Shown: positions 1 to 6,361, numbered from the stretch's first letter. The stretch: 7,841 bases of DNA from Candidatus Hebobacteria bacterium (GCA_029821235.1 JALGTT010000159.1:1940-9780); one strand, 5' to 3'. Notes: generated by a model not told the origin, from the sequence alone. Translations and numbers: made by a program.

Positions 1-1
1 G

Positions 2-439
2 CTGCTCGCCCACCTCCCGGACGACGCATTGCAGCGGATCCTGGACCAGCCTCTGCCAAAGGTCACCAAGTACACCATTGACAATCCAGAGGTGCTCCGC
101 CGGGAAATCGAGACCATCCGGGAGCGAGGCTATGCCATCTCCTCCCAGGAGCAAGTCCTGGGTGTGAGCGGCCTTGGGGCCGCCATTCTCGACCATCGCG
201 GCTGGGCAGTGGGGGCCGTCGGGATAGCCGCTCTGAAAGACCGCCTCTCCGAGCAGCAGATCTCGGAGTGGGTGCCTCTCCTCTTGCGCGCCCGCGATCA
301 AATCACCAACCTTCTTTACGCCCACGCTCAACACAGTTCCTCAGCGCAGAAGGCCGCAGACCGCATCACCGGCGCACAAAAAGAGAGCGACGATGCGCAG
401 AGCGAAACGCCAGCCAAGAAAGTATACAGGATGGTGTAG
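2..439 (+). CDS. IclR-family transcriptional regulator, C-terminal part (5' end outside window)
   Basis: The reading frame is open from base 2 and ends at TAG 437-439, so about 145 residues of the C terminus are visible. The first residues read LLAHLPDDALQRILDQPLP, followed by TKYTIDNPEVLRREIETIR, ERGYAISSQEQVLGVSGLGA and VGAVGIAALKDRL. This order matches the effector-binding domain of IclR regulators: the LAHLP helix, T-x-T-I-x-[DN]-P-x-x-L, the RxxGYAxSxxE segment and a small-residue-rich dimer and ligand segment. The N-terminal winged-helix DNA-binding domain must lie upstream of the window. IclR proteins usually end soon after the RLSEQQISEWVPLLL-ARDQITNLL helix. Here about 40 extra polar, Ala/Ser/Gln-rich residues follow, probably a disordered tail. 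The ligand and target genes cannot be read from this fragment. The next genes are convergent and so not in its operon. Confidence 0.88.
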   Translation: MLAHLPDDALQRILDQPLPKVTKYTIDNPEVLRREIETIRERGYAISSQEQVLGVSGLGAAILDHRGWAVGAVGIAALKDRLSEQQISEWVPLLLRARDQITNLLYAHAQHSSSAQKAADRITGAQKESDDAQSETPAKKVYRMV

Positions 440-553
440 TGTGTGGTAGAATTGCTAACGCTCAGTGCAATGCTGTTGCGGAGCACAAAGAGGAATTCAC
501 CGAGGCGAAACAGAAGATAACTATCGGCTGAAGGAGTGAAGCGGCCGGCGGCC

Positions 554-572
554 TTATCGTACCGTTATCGTA
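554..572. repeat. 8-bp direct repeat at 11-bp spacing
   Basis: TTATCGTA occurs at 554-561 and again at 565-572, so the two copies sit one helical turn apart. This lies in the gap between the convergent iclR-like gene and queC, just before the long stem at 576. The arrangement could be a protein-binding half-site pair, but no gene starts nearby and chance is a fair explanation. The rest of 440-575 shows nothing recognisable. Confidence 0.3.
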
Positions 573-575
573 TTC

Positions 576-656
576 AGAGTTCCGGCCCCGGGAATCGCGC
601 TGAGTAGGGAGTCTGTCCGTTCGTGCTAGGCACCGGGGCCGGAACTCTTTTCTCTT
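576..656 (+). terminator. Long-stem hairpin with T-rich tail, probable terminator of the iclR-like gene
   Basis: AGAGTTCCGGCCCCGG (576-591) is perfectly complementary to CCGGGGCCGGAACTCT (633-648), a 16-bp stem with no mismatch. The + strand stem runs directly into TTTTCTCTT (648-656). The loop is 41 nt, much longer than in ordinary intrinsic terminators. The position between two convergent genes fits termination of the + strand transcript. The - strand side has no T run after the stem, so it is a weaker terminator for queC. A small structured RNA is an alternative. Confidence 0.6.
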
Positions 657-667
657 CCTACCGGGCC

Positions 668-1375
668 TCAGGGCACGACACGCTGCGCGTGGAACCATTC
701 CCAGGCTTCCGCCCCCCGCAGCGCTCGCTCCAGGCGAGCACACGACTCACACTCCCAACAGTGGTCGCTCCCGCTGTGGTAGCAACTCCAGATAACTGGA
801 AGCGGAGCCTCGATCTTCATTCCCATGCGCACGATTTCGGTCTTCCCGAGGCGATGGGTGTAGCAATGCAATGATACCTTGCCTCGGGTGGAAAACGCGA
901 GCGCCGAGTTCGTTGCGGCGATGAAATCCGCGCTGTTGTCCGGGAAGTTGGCCGCCTCCTCCGCGTTGAACCCGGCCACCACGCGCGTCGCCCCCAGGTG
1001 CTCCGCGAAGGCCGCCGCCGCGTTGACCATCACGCCGTTCCGGTTCGGCACCCACACGCGGTCTGCGGTCTCCCCCTTCGTCACCGCGCCTCCCTCCAGA
1101 TCCTCCGCCTTCACCGTGGGAACGCGTTTGCTCTGGTCGACCAGCGCGGTGGTGCAGATCTCCGCCAGCCAGGGCAGCGCCACCAGCCGATGGTTCACCC
1201 CGAGTTGACGGCACATCACCGCCGCCGCCGCCACCTCCCGCTGGGCCGCCCGCTGGCCGTAGTCGAAGGTCAAAGCGATGGCCACCCCCCCGTCGTCGAA
1301 GGCCCGCTTCAGGTTGACCGCCGAATCCAGTCCTCCGCTCAGCAGCACCACTGCGCGGCCGTCGGAAGGCGACAT
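668..1375 (-). CDS. queC: 7-cyano-7-deazaguanine (preQ0) synthase QueC
   Basis: QueC converts 7-carboxy-7-deazaguanine, ammonia and ATP to preQ0 in the cytosol, a step toward queuosine in tRNA or other 7-deazaguanines. The 235-residue length is normal for the family. The PP-loop ATP site SGGLDS is at residues 13-18, FDYGQR at 37-42 and VPNRNG at 109-114. The zinc site is the late cysteine cluster C198, C206, C209, C212 in the SCYHSGSDHCWECESC stretch. The ATG at 1375 is chosen because GGGAG lies 8 nt upstream and the preceding gene queD stops only 5 bp earlier. An open frame continues upstream to 1588 but lies over the queD coding region and has no homologous sequence. Transcription is most likely shared with queD. 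Confidence 0.95.
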   Translation of the reverse strand: MSPSDGRAVVLLSGGLDSAVNLKRAFDDGGVAIALTFDYGQRAAQREVAAAAVMCRQLGVNHRLVALPWLAEICTTALVDQSKRVPTVKAEDLEGGAVTKGETADRVWVPNRNGVMVNAAAAFAEHLGATRVVAGFNAEEAANFPDNSADFIAATNSALAFSTRGKVSLHCYTHRLGKTEIVRMGMKIEAPLPVIWSCYHSGSDHCWECESCARLERALRGAEAWEWFHAQRVVP

Positions 1376-1380
1376 CGCCG

Positions 1381-1758
1381 TCACTCCCAATAGGTGGCCT
1401 GTGACCGCTCCGATTCGCACACGGTGACGCGCGCCACCCTTAGTTGTTTCCACCCCTGTTGTGCGATTGCTGCCGCGAGGCCCCGATACACATAGCGCGC
1501 GATTGACTCGGCCGTGGGGTTGCCGTCGCGAAAGGCGGGCAATTCGTTCAGATACTGGTGATCCAGGTCCCCGATCACCTGGGAGCACAGGTCCTTTAAC
1601 TCACCGAAATCCACCAGCATCCCCAAGCTGTCCAATCGCTCCCCCGCGACCGTCACCAGGGCCCGGTAGTTATGCCCGTGCAGCCGGGCGCACGGCCCGG
1701 GATGGCCCTCGATGCGGTGCGCGGCGGAGAACGGGATTTCCACCGTCAGTTCGATCAA
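1381..1758 (-). CDS. queD: 6-carboxy-5,6,7,8-tetrahydropterin synthase QueD (TTG start)
   Basis: QueD converts 7,8-dihydroneopterin triphosphate to 6-carboxytetrahydropterin, the substrate of QueE, and feeds QueC encoded just downstream. The protein is 125 residues, typical for the family. The zinc ligands are H14 in FSAAHRI and H27 and H29 in the HGHNY motif. C23 is the expected catalytic cysteine, with D66-H67 (LDHQYLN) and E115 (CES) completing the active site. The TTG at 1758 is preferred because AGGAGG sits exactly 7 nt upstream and the protein then begins MIELTVEIPFSAAH, as QueD proteins do. The ATG at 1803 has a poor ribosome site, adds residues absent from the family, and falls inside the likely promoter -10. 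QueE is not in the window. Confidence 0.94.
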   Translation of the reverse strand: MIELTVEIPFSAAHRIEGHPGPCARLHGHNYRALVTVAGERLDSLGMLVDFGELKDLCSQVIGDLDHQYLNELPAFRDGNPTAESIARYVYRGLAAAIAQQGWKQLRVARVTVCESERSQATYWE

Positions 1759-1771
1759 ACTCGCGCCTCCT
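1756..1771 (-). promoter_or_regulatory. Ribosome binding site that sets the queD TTG start
   Basis: On the - strand AGGAGG (1771-1766) is followed by a 7-nt spacer, CGCGAGT, and then TTG (1758-1756). This is a full consensus Shine-Dalgarno at ideal spacing. It decides for TTG over the upstream ATG at 1803. Confidence 0.8.
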
Positions 1772-1801
1772 GGGAACTCAATCCCCTCTCCCTCATGCCC
1801 C

Positions 1802-1830
1802 ATTCTACACGCCCAGTCCCACACCCGCAA
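1802..1830 (-). promoter_or_regulatory. Predicted sigma70-type promoter of queD-queC
   Basis: On the - strand TTGCGG (1830-1825) and TAGAAT (1807-1802) are separated by 17 bp. The -10 matches TATAAT at 5 of 6 bases and the -35 matches TTGACA at 3 of 6. A start near 1795 would give a leader of about 37 nt before the queD TTG. Bacterial lineage and sigma preference are unknown, so this is a prediction from sequence only. Confidence 0.4.
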
Positions 1831-1895
1831 CGCCGCCCTCCTTCTTCCTGACGTTGCTCGATCTCCTCCGACCGGCGCTTGCCCTGGGTAGTACG

Positions 1896-2014
1896 CCTGC
1901 GGCGGACGAAGCAGGGTAGGGCGGGGTCTCCGTGCCCCGCCCCGCCTTTCCGTGGCGCAGATTTGCAGTCTGCAAAAGACAAGCCCACCAGTAGCGCAGG
2001 TCCCCTGACCTGCG
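1896..2014. repeat. Chain of short palindromic repeats between queD and the DUF4038 gene
   Basis: Several hairpins follow one another in the 368-bp gap 1759-2126. CCTGC/GCAGG (1896-1900 and 1911-1915) encloses GGCGGACGAA. GGGCGGGG (1919-1926) pairs with CCCCGCCC (1935-1942). TTTGCA (1962-1967) pairs with TGCAAA (1971-1976). CGCAGGTC (1995-2002) pairs with GACCTGCG (2007-2014) around CCCT. The units begin GTAGGGC (1917), GTGGCGC (1953) and GTAGCGC (1991), about 36-38 bp apart, so they look like one repeat family with variable arms. The same family fills 5761-6551. Nothing coding is seen here, and the remainder up to 2126 holds no clear signal. Confidence 0.6.
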
Positions 2015-2126
2015 TCCGGTCCGTCAGGGCCGGCCCCGCCCCACTCCGCCTCCAGCGGGCGAACCGCCGTGGCGAACACTGCCAGCGTACGGCCTCGCCG
2101 AAGAACAGACTCTCTCGGCCGCCCCC

Positions 2127-3530
2127 TTACCGGCGAGCCGCCCCCGGCTCCCCATACCCCCTGGCCGCGTCGTCAAGCACCAACACCCAGTCCGGCCCCT
2201 GCTCCGGAGTGGTGAAGGTGAGCTTTCCCCCCACCGGAAACTCGCCCTCGATGGCGGCCGCCTCGCCGGTGCGGGGGTCATACCACCATGCCTTCAATCG
2301 CTCCCCGGACAGGGCGGCGGTGTCCACCGTCACCGTCTGCCCGGCGGTGGGCACATAGACCATGGCATAGGATCCGTCCGCGTCGCGGGTCGCCTGAACG
2401 TGCTCCGCTTCCCCTGCTTCGTTCTCCGGCGCGACAAGGCCCTGGTCGGGAACACGAGTCAGGAATGGGCGCGATTCCATCAACGCCCGCAGGTGTCTCA
2501 TCTGGCCGGCCCCTGGGAAGGAGAGCGCCTCCTGCCATGGGATGACGGCGTCGAATTCCCCCTCGCCGGAGGGAACGTAGAACTGAAAGATCCCGTTCGC
2601 TCCATAGGTGTGCCCGCACGCGCCTGCAAACACCGCCCAGTAGGCGGCCTTCCTCACATCGTAGTCGTCGAAACGCCCAAGGGCGGGCTTGAACGAGACA
2701 GGTAACTGCTCATAGCACGGCTCGCCATCCAGGCACGGCTTCACGGGGATGCGCGCGTAGTCGGCGGAGATCATCCGGTAGTTCGGGTTGTTGCGCGCGC
2801 TGTGTCCGCTCTGGATCATGTTGAGGCTCAGCCAGTCATCTTCGTGAAACCACCGCGCCGAACTCTGCCCGCCAGAGGGGTGAAATGTGAAGAGGTGCCG
2901 CCCCCCATCCCCGCGCCTCAGCCCCTCCGCCATGGCGCGCAGGATGGCGAGATGCCGCTCATTTTCGGGCGGCCGGTCTCCGCCGAGAATCCAGATGATG
3001 GGTTTATCCCGGTAGCGCCGTCCCAGAAACTCGCCGTAGGCCGCCGCGTTCTCGGGCGTGAAGATCTCCGGCCCCGTGCCCCACTTCTTGTTCCACTTGT
3101 CCCCCCACGTGGGCAGCATCCCGATGTAGAGGCCGAGCTTCCCCGCCGCCTCCACCACCGCGTCCACATGCGCGAAGTAAGCCTCATTCGGCCGCGTCGG
3201 GTCGTTGTCGAGCAGTGGCAGGTCGCCGTTCGCATTGGGGACAGTGAGCCCACCGAATTCCGCCAGCACCACCGCCTGAATCACCGTGAACTGCTTCTCC
3301 GCCCGATCGCGCAGATACCGCTCACTGTCCTCCAGATCGAGGCGGTGGAAGAGTTCCCACGCGGTGTCCCCCAGCCAGAAGAACGGAGCGCCGTCCTCCG
3401 TCACCAGAAATCGCCCGTTGTCGCTCACCCGCAGATCCGGCGGCCTCTGCGGCCGCGCCGCGCCCGGCAAGGCCGCCAGCCCGCAGAGCAAGGCGGCCGA
3501 CACGACAATACCGACCATGTGCAAAGTCAT
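2127..3530 (-). CDS. Secreted DUF4038 glycoside hydrolase (apiosidase-like, GH140-related)
   Basis: The 467-residue product starts with a Sec signal peptide (MTLHMVGIVVSAALLCGLAA, probable cleavage near PGAA), so it acts outside the cytoplasm. It then shows the DUF4038 barrel: VSDNGRFLVTEDGAPFFWLG, DTAWELFHRL, RYLRDRAEKQFTVIQAV, EAYFAHVDAVVEAAGKLGLY, IGMLPTWGDKWN, IWILGGDRPPEN, and later PCLDGEPCYE and AYWAVFAGACGHTYG. The Asp of LGGD and a Glu of the DGEPCYE segment are the likely catalytic acids by position, as in GH140. The last ~90 residues (from about VPDQGLVAPENEAGEAEHV to WVLVLDDAA) form the small beta domain labelled putative collagen-binding. The substrate is probably a plant-type or other complex glycan and is not proven. 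The ATG at 3530 has GGGGAGG 6 nt upstream and is preferred over a GTG at 3551. It stands alone, 112 bp after the preceding gene. Confidence 0.88.
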   Translation of the reverse strand: MTLHMVGIVVSAALLCGLAALPGAARPQRPPDLRVSDNGRFLVTEDGAPFFWLGDTAWELFHRLDLEDSERYLRDRAEKQFTVIQAVVLAEFGGLTVPNANGDLPLLDNDPTRPNEAYFAHVDAVVEAAGKLGLYIGMLPTWGDKWNKKWGTGPEIFTPENAAAYGEFLGRRYRDKPIIWILGGDRPPENERHLAILRAMAEGLRRGDGGRHLFTFHPSGGQSSARWFHEDDWLSLNMIQSGHSARNNPNYRMISADYARIPVKPCLDGEPCYEQLPVSFKPALGRFDDYDVRKAAYWAVFAGACGHTYGANGIFQFYVPSGEGEFDAVIPWQEALSFPGAGQMRHLRALMESRPFLTRVPDQGLVAPENEAGEAEHVQATRDADGSYAMVYVPTAGQTVTVDTAALSGERLKAWWYDPRTGEAAAIEGEFPVGGKLTFTTPEQGPDWVLVLDDAARGYGEPGAARR

Positions 3531-3562
3531 CGCCTGCCTCCCCAACCTCACCCCGTGGAGGA

Positions 3563-3593
3563 ATGACCCTCACTTCGTGCCGCACGCTGTCAA
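3563..3593 (-). promoter_or_regulatory. Possible promoter of the DUF4038 gene
   Basis: On the - strand a perfect -35 hexamer TTGACA lies at 3593-3588. No good -10 follows: at 19-bp spacing GGTCAT (3568-3563) is the nearest candidate. The transcript would start some 25-30 nt before the ribosome site of the DUF4038 gene. Only the -35 is convincing. Confidence 0.28.
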
Positions 3594-3642
3594 GCGCGCG
3601 GCCCTCCTGTGTAAGCCCGGTGACCGCCCCGCTTTACCGTCC

Positions 3643-4561
3643 TCAGCGTCTCTTTTTCGCGCCCGGCGCGGGGGCGCGCCGCCGCCCGCCGACCTTGATC
3701 AACGCCACTTGCTTGACCAGCCCGCGGAGTTCATCGCGCGTCGCCTCCTTGCTGGCGGCGATGACCACGAACTGCCCCTGATGGCTCACCATCACCCGGC
3801 CCAGGGAACTGTCCACCGCGGTGAACGCCTTCTCCCACACCCCCTCCACCTCGGCGAACCCTTCAGACATGGCCCGATGGTGATCGGCGAGTTTGCGATA
3901 GGCGAGCCCGGCGGCGCCGGCGGCCTTCAGATCCGAGATATAGAGAGTGGCCGTCTTGTCGTCGAGGCGATAGTCGGCGCAGAAACCGATGCCCGAGCGC
4001 GTCCCGCTTCACATATCGCTCACTCCCCCGGACGCGGTTCGCGCTGGGGAGAAAGCGGAACTCGATGGGCAACTCCGCGGGCGCGGGCAGATACATGTCG
4101 GCCGCCCGCGCCAGCGCCTCCAGCCCTTTGCCCTTGCCCTCCACCACCGAGAGCTTCACGTAGAACGGGCCCTTCCAGAAGGCGGCCAGCCCCTTCATGG
4201 CGTAGCCCTGGGCTCCCGCCTTCAGCCGCTTCGCCCCCTCCGGCCTCTCCGAGGCGAAGATTCCGAAGGCCTGGATAGGCCGCTCCATGTCGTAGACATC
4301 CAGCATCACCACATCGGTCTTCCCGCGGTAGAACTCCACCACCTTCGCCTGGCGGAATCCGTAGGCGAGATAGAGGTCGGCCGCGCCGTCGATGTACTGG
4401 TAGAGCGTGCCCGGCGAATAGGTGGCCGGCGGCCTCCTCCACAGCCATCCCTTCACCCGATTCGACGGCGGCAGACAACTCGTCGGAATCGCCCACGCGC
4501 CCGCGCAGGCGAGCATCGCCGTCACGCAGACGCCGAGCGCGACCTTACGCCAACACCGCAT
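3643..4561 (-). pseudogene. Exported DUF6599-like protein, broken by a single-base frameshift
   Basis: The first frame runs from ATG 4561 and encodes a signal peptide (MRCWRKVALGVCVTAMLACA, cleavage near AWA). After it come YQYIDGAADLYLAYGFRQAK, DVVMLDVYDM, PIQAFGIFASERPEGA and PSANRVRGSERYVKRDALG, all resembling DUF6599-type proteins. At codon 190 (3994-3992) homologous-looking sequence stops. It resumes in the next frame from 3990 as IGFCADYRLDDKTATLYISD, LAYRKLADHHRAMSEGFAEV and VMVSHQGQFVVIAASKEATR, ending at TGA 3643. Removing one base near 3991 gives one protein of about 305 residues. Left unrepaired, the first frame runs on as Arg-rich nonsense to 3863. GAGAGG lies just upstream of the start, and the start overlaps the reductase stop by 17 bp, so translation is coupled. 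The function is unknown. A sequencing or assembly error is as likely as true inactivation. Confidence 0.75.
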
Positions 4562-5735
4562 GTGTCCTCTCCAGTTGTGATTTCACCGGCACGCCCCACG
4601 GGCAGACCACCCGACAGGACGCACAATCACCGCACACCGCCGCGGTCGCCCCGGGGGGAAGTTCCCGATAGAGCGACACCGCCCGCTCCCGGTCGCCGTA
4701 CCCGTCGTGATACAGCGAGAACCGCATGATGTCCGCCACCTTCACCCCGGCCGGGCACTGTCCGGTGCACGCCCCGCACAGGTGGCACGTCCCCGCCGCG
4801 ATCCGGGTGACCGCTCCCTCGAATTCCTCCAGTTGCGCGCTGGTGACCGGGGTGGTGACTGCCTGATAGTCCTCCGCCAACTCATCGAAGGTGGGCATGT
4901 CCACCACCACCGTGGAGACGTTCGGGTCCTTCGCCACCCACTGGATCGCCCGCTGATAGGGATTGCCCTTGAGTTCCCTGAAGGCGGCCAGTCTCTTGCC
5001 CTGGTGCGCGGGGGCGAGCGCCTTCATCACCATCACCCCTACCCCCGCCTTGTGCGCCTCCGCGATCGCCGGCCCCACGGTGCCCGCGGTGAGGGCGTTG
5101 TGCACCACGAACACCGCGTCATACCGTTTGGTCTCGATCGCCGCGCGCACCACGGCCACCTGGTTCTCGTGGGTGGTGACCCCGTTGAAGCGGACCTTGC
5201 CGGCCTCGCGGGCGCGGGTGAACGCCTCCCACAGCTCATCGCTCTTCACCGGGCCCGCGCTTTTCGCTCCGTGGATCTGGATGAGGTCCACATGATCCAT
5301 CTTCAGCCGCTGCAGGCTCTCGTCCAGGGAGGCCAGCAGGTCCTTCGCAGGGGTGCGTCCATTGGTGTGCCACTTGGTCGCCACGAACGCCTGGTCCCGC
5401 CGGCCCTTCAGCGCCTTGCCCAGGTCAATCTCGCTGTTGCCGCCGCGGTAGCACTCGGCCGTGTCGAAGAAGTTGACCCCGAGGTCGAGCGCCTTGTGGA
5501 TGACCGCCGGGTTCTTGGTTCTGATGGTGCCCATCCCCAGCAGCGACACCCGCTCCTTCGTGCGGCCGAAGATGCGATAGGGCATTCCCGCCGGCTGGTT
5601 CTCCGTCGTCTTCGCCAGTGCCGTGGACAACTCACCCAATCCCGACACCGCTCCCACCGTCAACGCCGCCCCGGCCGCGGCATGACGCAGAAAGTCACGC
5701 CTCGTCATCTCCCGCCCAGCTTCATCCCTTGCCAT
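4545..5735 (-). CDS. Tat-exported aldo/keto reductase with C-terminal iron-sulfur cluster domain
   Basis: The 396-residue protein begins with a twin-arginine signal: TRRDFLRHAAAGAALTVGAV at residues 11-30, then an Ala-rich stretch. This implies folding with cofactors before export. Residues 52-310 form an aldo/keto reductase barrel with the catalytic tetrad D91 and Y96 (FFDTAECY), K121 (ATKWH) and H155 (IQIHG). The end carries C317-x2-C-x2-C-x3-C327-P (CHLCGACTGQCP) and a second set, C368, C371, C374, C378 (CGDCASCRVVCPWG), which should hold two [4Fe-4S] clusters. A redox role linking a carbonyl/alcohol substrate to an electron carrier is inferred; the substrate is unknown. The ATG at 5735 has GGGAG 7 nt upstream. 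The longer open frame to 5912 only translates repeats. Its stop overlaps the start of the DUF6599-like gene. Confidence 0.9.
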   Translation of the reverse strand: MARDEAGREMTRRDFLRHAAAGAALTVGAVSGLGELSTALAKTTENQPAGMPYRIFGRTKERVSLLGMGTIRTKNPAVIHKALDLGVNFFDTAECYRGGNSEIDLGKALKGRRDQAFVATKWHTNGRTPAKDLLASLDESLQRLKMDHVDLIQIHGAKSAGPVKSDELWEAFTRAREAGKVRFNGVTTHENQVAVVRAAIETKRYDAVFVVHNALTAGTVGPAIAEAHKAGVGVMVMKALAPAHQGKRLAAFRELKGNPYQRAIQWVAKDPNVSTVVVDMPTFDELAEDYQAVTTPVTSAQLEEFEGAVTRIAAGTCHLCGACTGQCPAGVKVADIMRFSLYHDGYGDRERAVSLYRELPPGATAAVCGDCASCRVVCPWGVPVKSQLERTHAVLA

Positions 5736-5760
5736 TCCTCCACTCCCGATAGTAGATCTG

Positions 5761-5842
5761 CGCCCCCACTCGCACAGCCAGCGGGTTTGTAGGGCGGGCG
5801 TGCCCACGCCCGCCAACTCACGCCCCCACTCGCACAGCCAGC
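5761..5842. repeat. 22-bp direct repeat flanking a 38-bp palindromic insert
   Basis: CGCCCCCACTCGCACAGCCA followed by GC is found at 5761-5782 and, without a mismatch, at 5821-5842. Between the copies lies a 38-bp insert with a strong hairpin: GGCGGGCGTG (5793-5802), a CC loop, and CACGCCCGCC (5805-5814), led by GGGTTTGTAG. The same lead and hairpin recur at 5943-5974 with one base changed. The layout looks like a mobile palindrome that duplicated its target, or like a 60-bp tandem duplication cut short. It sits 26 bp from the reductase start, within its probable 5' region. Confidence 0.7.
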
Positions 5843-5916
5843 AGTCTACCAGAGCCCCTCCGGCAAGGCAACACGAAACAGACCGGACCGCCCTCCCAGT
5901 GGCACAGGTCAAAGAT

Positions 5917-6084
5917 CCGCCTCTGGCGGGCGCCCCGCCTGTGGGTTTGTAGGGCGGGCGTGCCTACGCCCGCCGGCCGTTCTGCCTGCCCTGCGAAGTC
6001 CGTCGGAGGCGGACGAAGCAGGGTGCCTACGCCCGCCGGCCATTCTGCCTGTCCGCCGAAGTCCGCCGCAGGCGACGAAGGAGG
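5917..6084. repeat. Palindromes and a 63-bp tandem duplication
   Basis: CCGCC/GGCGG (5917-5921 and 5925-5929) and GGCGGG/CCCGCC (5925-5930 and 5934-5939) overlap at the left. A second GGGTTTGTAGGGCGGGC unit follows at 5943-5974. A unit beginning GTGCCTACGCCCGCCGGCC is then tandemly duplicated: copy A 5960-6022 and copy B 6023-6084, about 10 differences including a one-base gap. Both copies end in the GAAGTCCG...GGCG(G)ACGAAG motif also seen at 1901-1915. No promoter or gene is seen. Confidence 0.65.
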
Positions 6085-6106
6085 ATAGGGTGGGTATGTC
6101 GTCGTG

Positions 6107-6361
6107 CTGTAGGGCGGGCACATGGCTAGGCCTGCCTTCGGCAGGCCGCCACCCCGGCCTGAATGGCTTAGGGGCCTTTGCCCGCCCCGCAAGCGGAGCT
6201 TGCGCATGCGGTGGTTGGGCCAGCGCAGGTGGTTTGGCGGGGATTGGTCCCTAGGCCTAAAGGCCGGGATGTGGCTAGGTCTGCCTCGGGCAGACCGCCA
6301 TGGCGGCCAGAGGCCTAGCCAGCGGTCCCTGACGGGACTTAGCCATATCCCCGCCCTACAG
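6107..6361. repeat. 255-bp structured element with inverted ends (MITE-like)
   Basis: The ends CTGTAGGGCGGG (6107-6118) and CCCGCCCTACAG (6350-6361) are perfect 12-bp inverted repeats. The similarity continues inward with three mismatches to about 24 bp (…ATGGCTARG). Inside are hairpins: GGCCTGCC/GGCAGGCC (6129-6147), CGCAAGC/GCTTGCG (6188-6204), GGCC/GGCC (6254-6265), GGTCTGCC/GGCAGACC (6278-6296), the palindrome CCGCCATGGCGG, and GTCCC/GGGAC (6325-6338). A lead TGGCTARG precedes several hairpins on either strand. No open frame with protein-like sequence and no target-site duplication are seen. A non-autonomous element moved by a transposase encoded elsewhere, or a structured RNA, are both possible. 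Confidence 0.6.

Noticed and set aside
440..667. tRNA or other known RNA gene
   Set aside because: No cloverleaf or TTCGA-type T loop could be found; only the long stem and an 8-bp direct repeat stand out.
1376..1588. 71-residue N-terminal extension of QueC
   Set aside because: It overlaps the conserved queD coding sequence in another frame and looks like no QueC; the ATG at 1375 has a good ribosome site.
1759..1830. preQ1 riboswitch before queD
   Set aside because: The predicted leader is only about 37 nt and I see no preQ1-I type stem plus A-rich tail; the pathway link alone is not evidence.
1759..2079. N-terminal extension of QueD to 1803 or 2079
   Set aside because: The extension translates the palindromic repeats and the predicted promoter; TTG 1758 has a perfect Shine-Dalgarno and gives the family length.
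3983..3998. Programmed ribosomal frameshift in the DUF6599-like gene
   Set aside because: No X XXY YYZ slippery site or classic +1 site, and no nearby stimulatory structure is evident; an indel is simpler.
2802..5792. Long + strand open frames (2802-3566, 3286-4278, 4707-5792)
   Set aside because: They lie antisense to clear - strand genes with recognised motifs, are rich in Arg/Pro/His as expected from GC-rich antisense, and show no family resemblance.
5736..6207. Extension of the reductase to 5912 and a - strand frame at 5818-6207
   Set aside because: Both translate repeat DNA, giving repeated strings such as AGVGTPALQT, with no conserved sequence.
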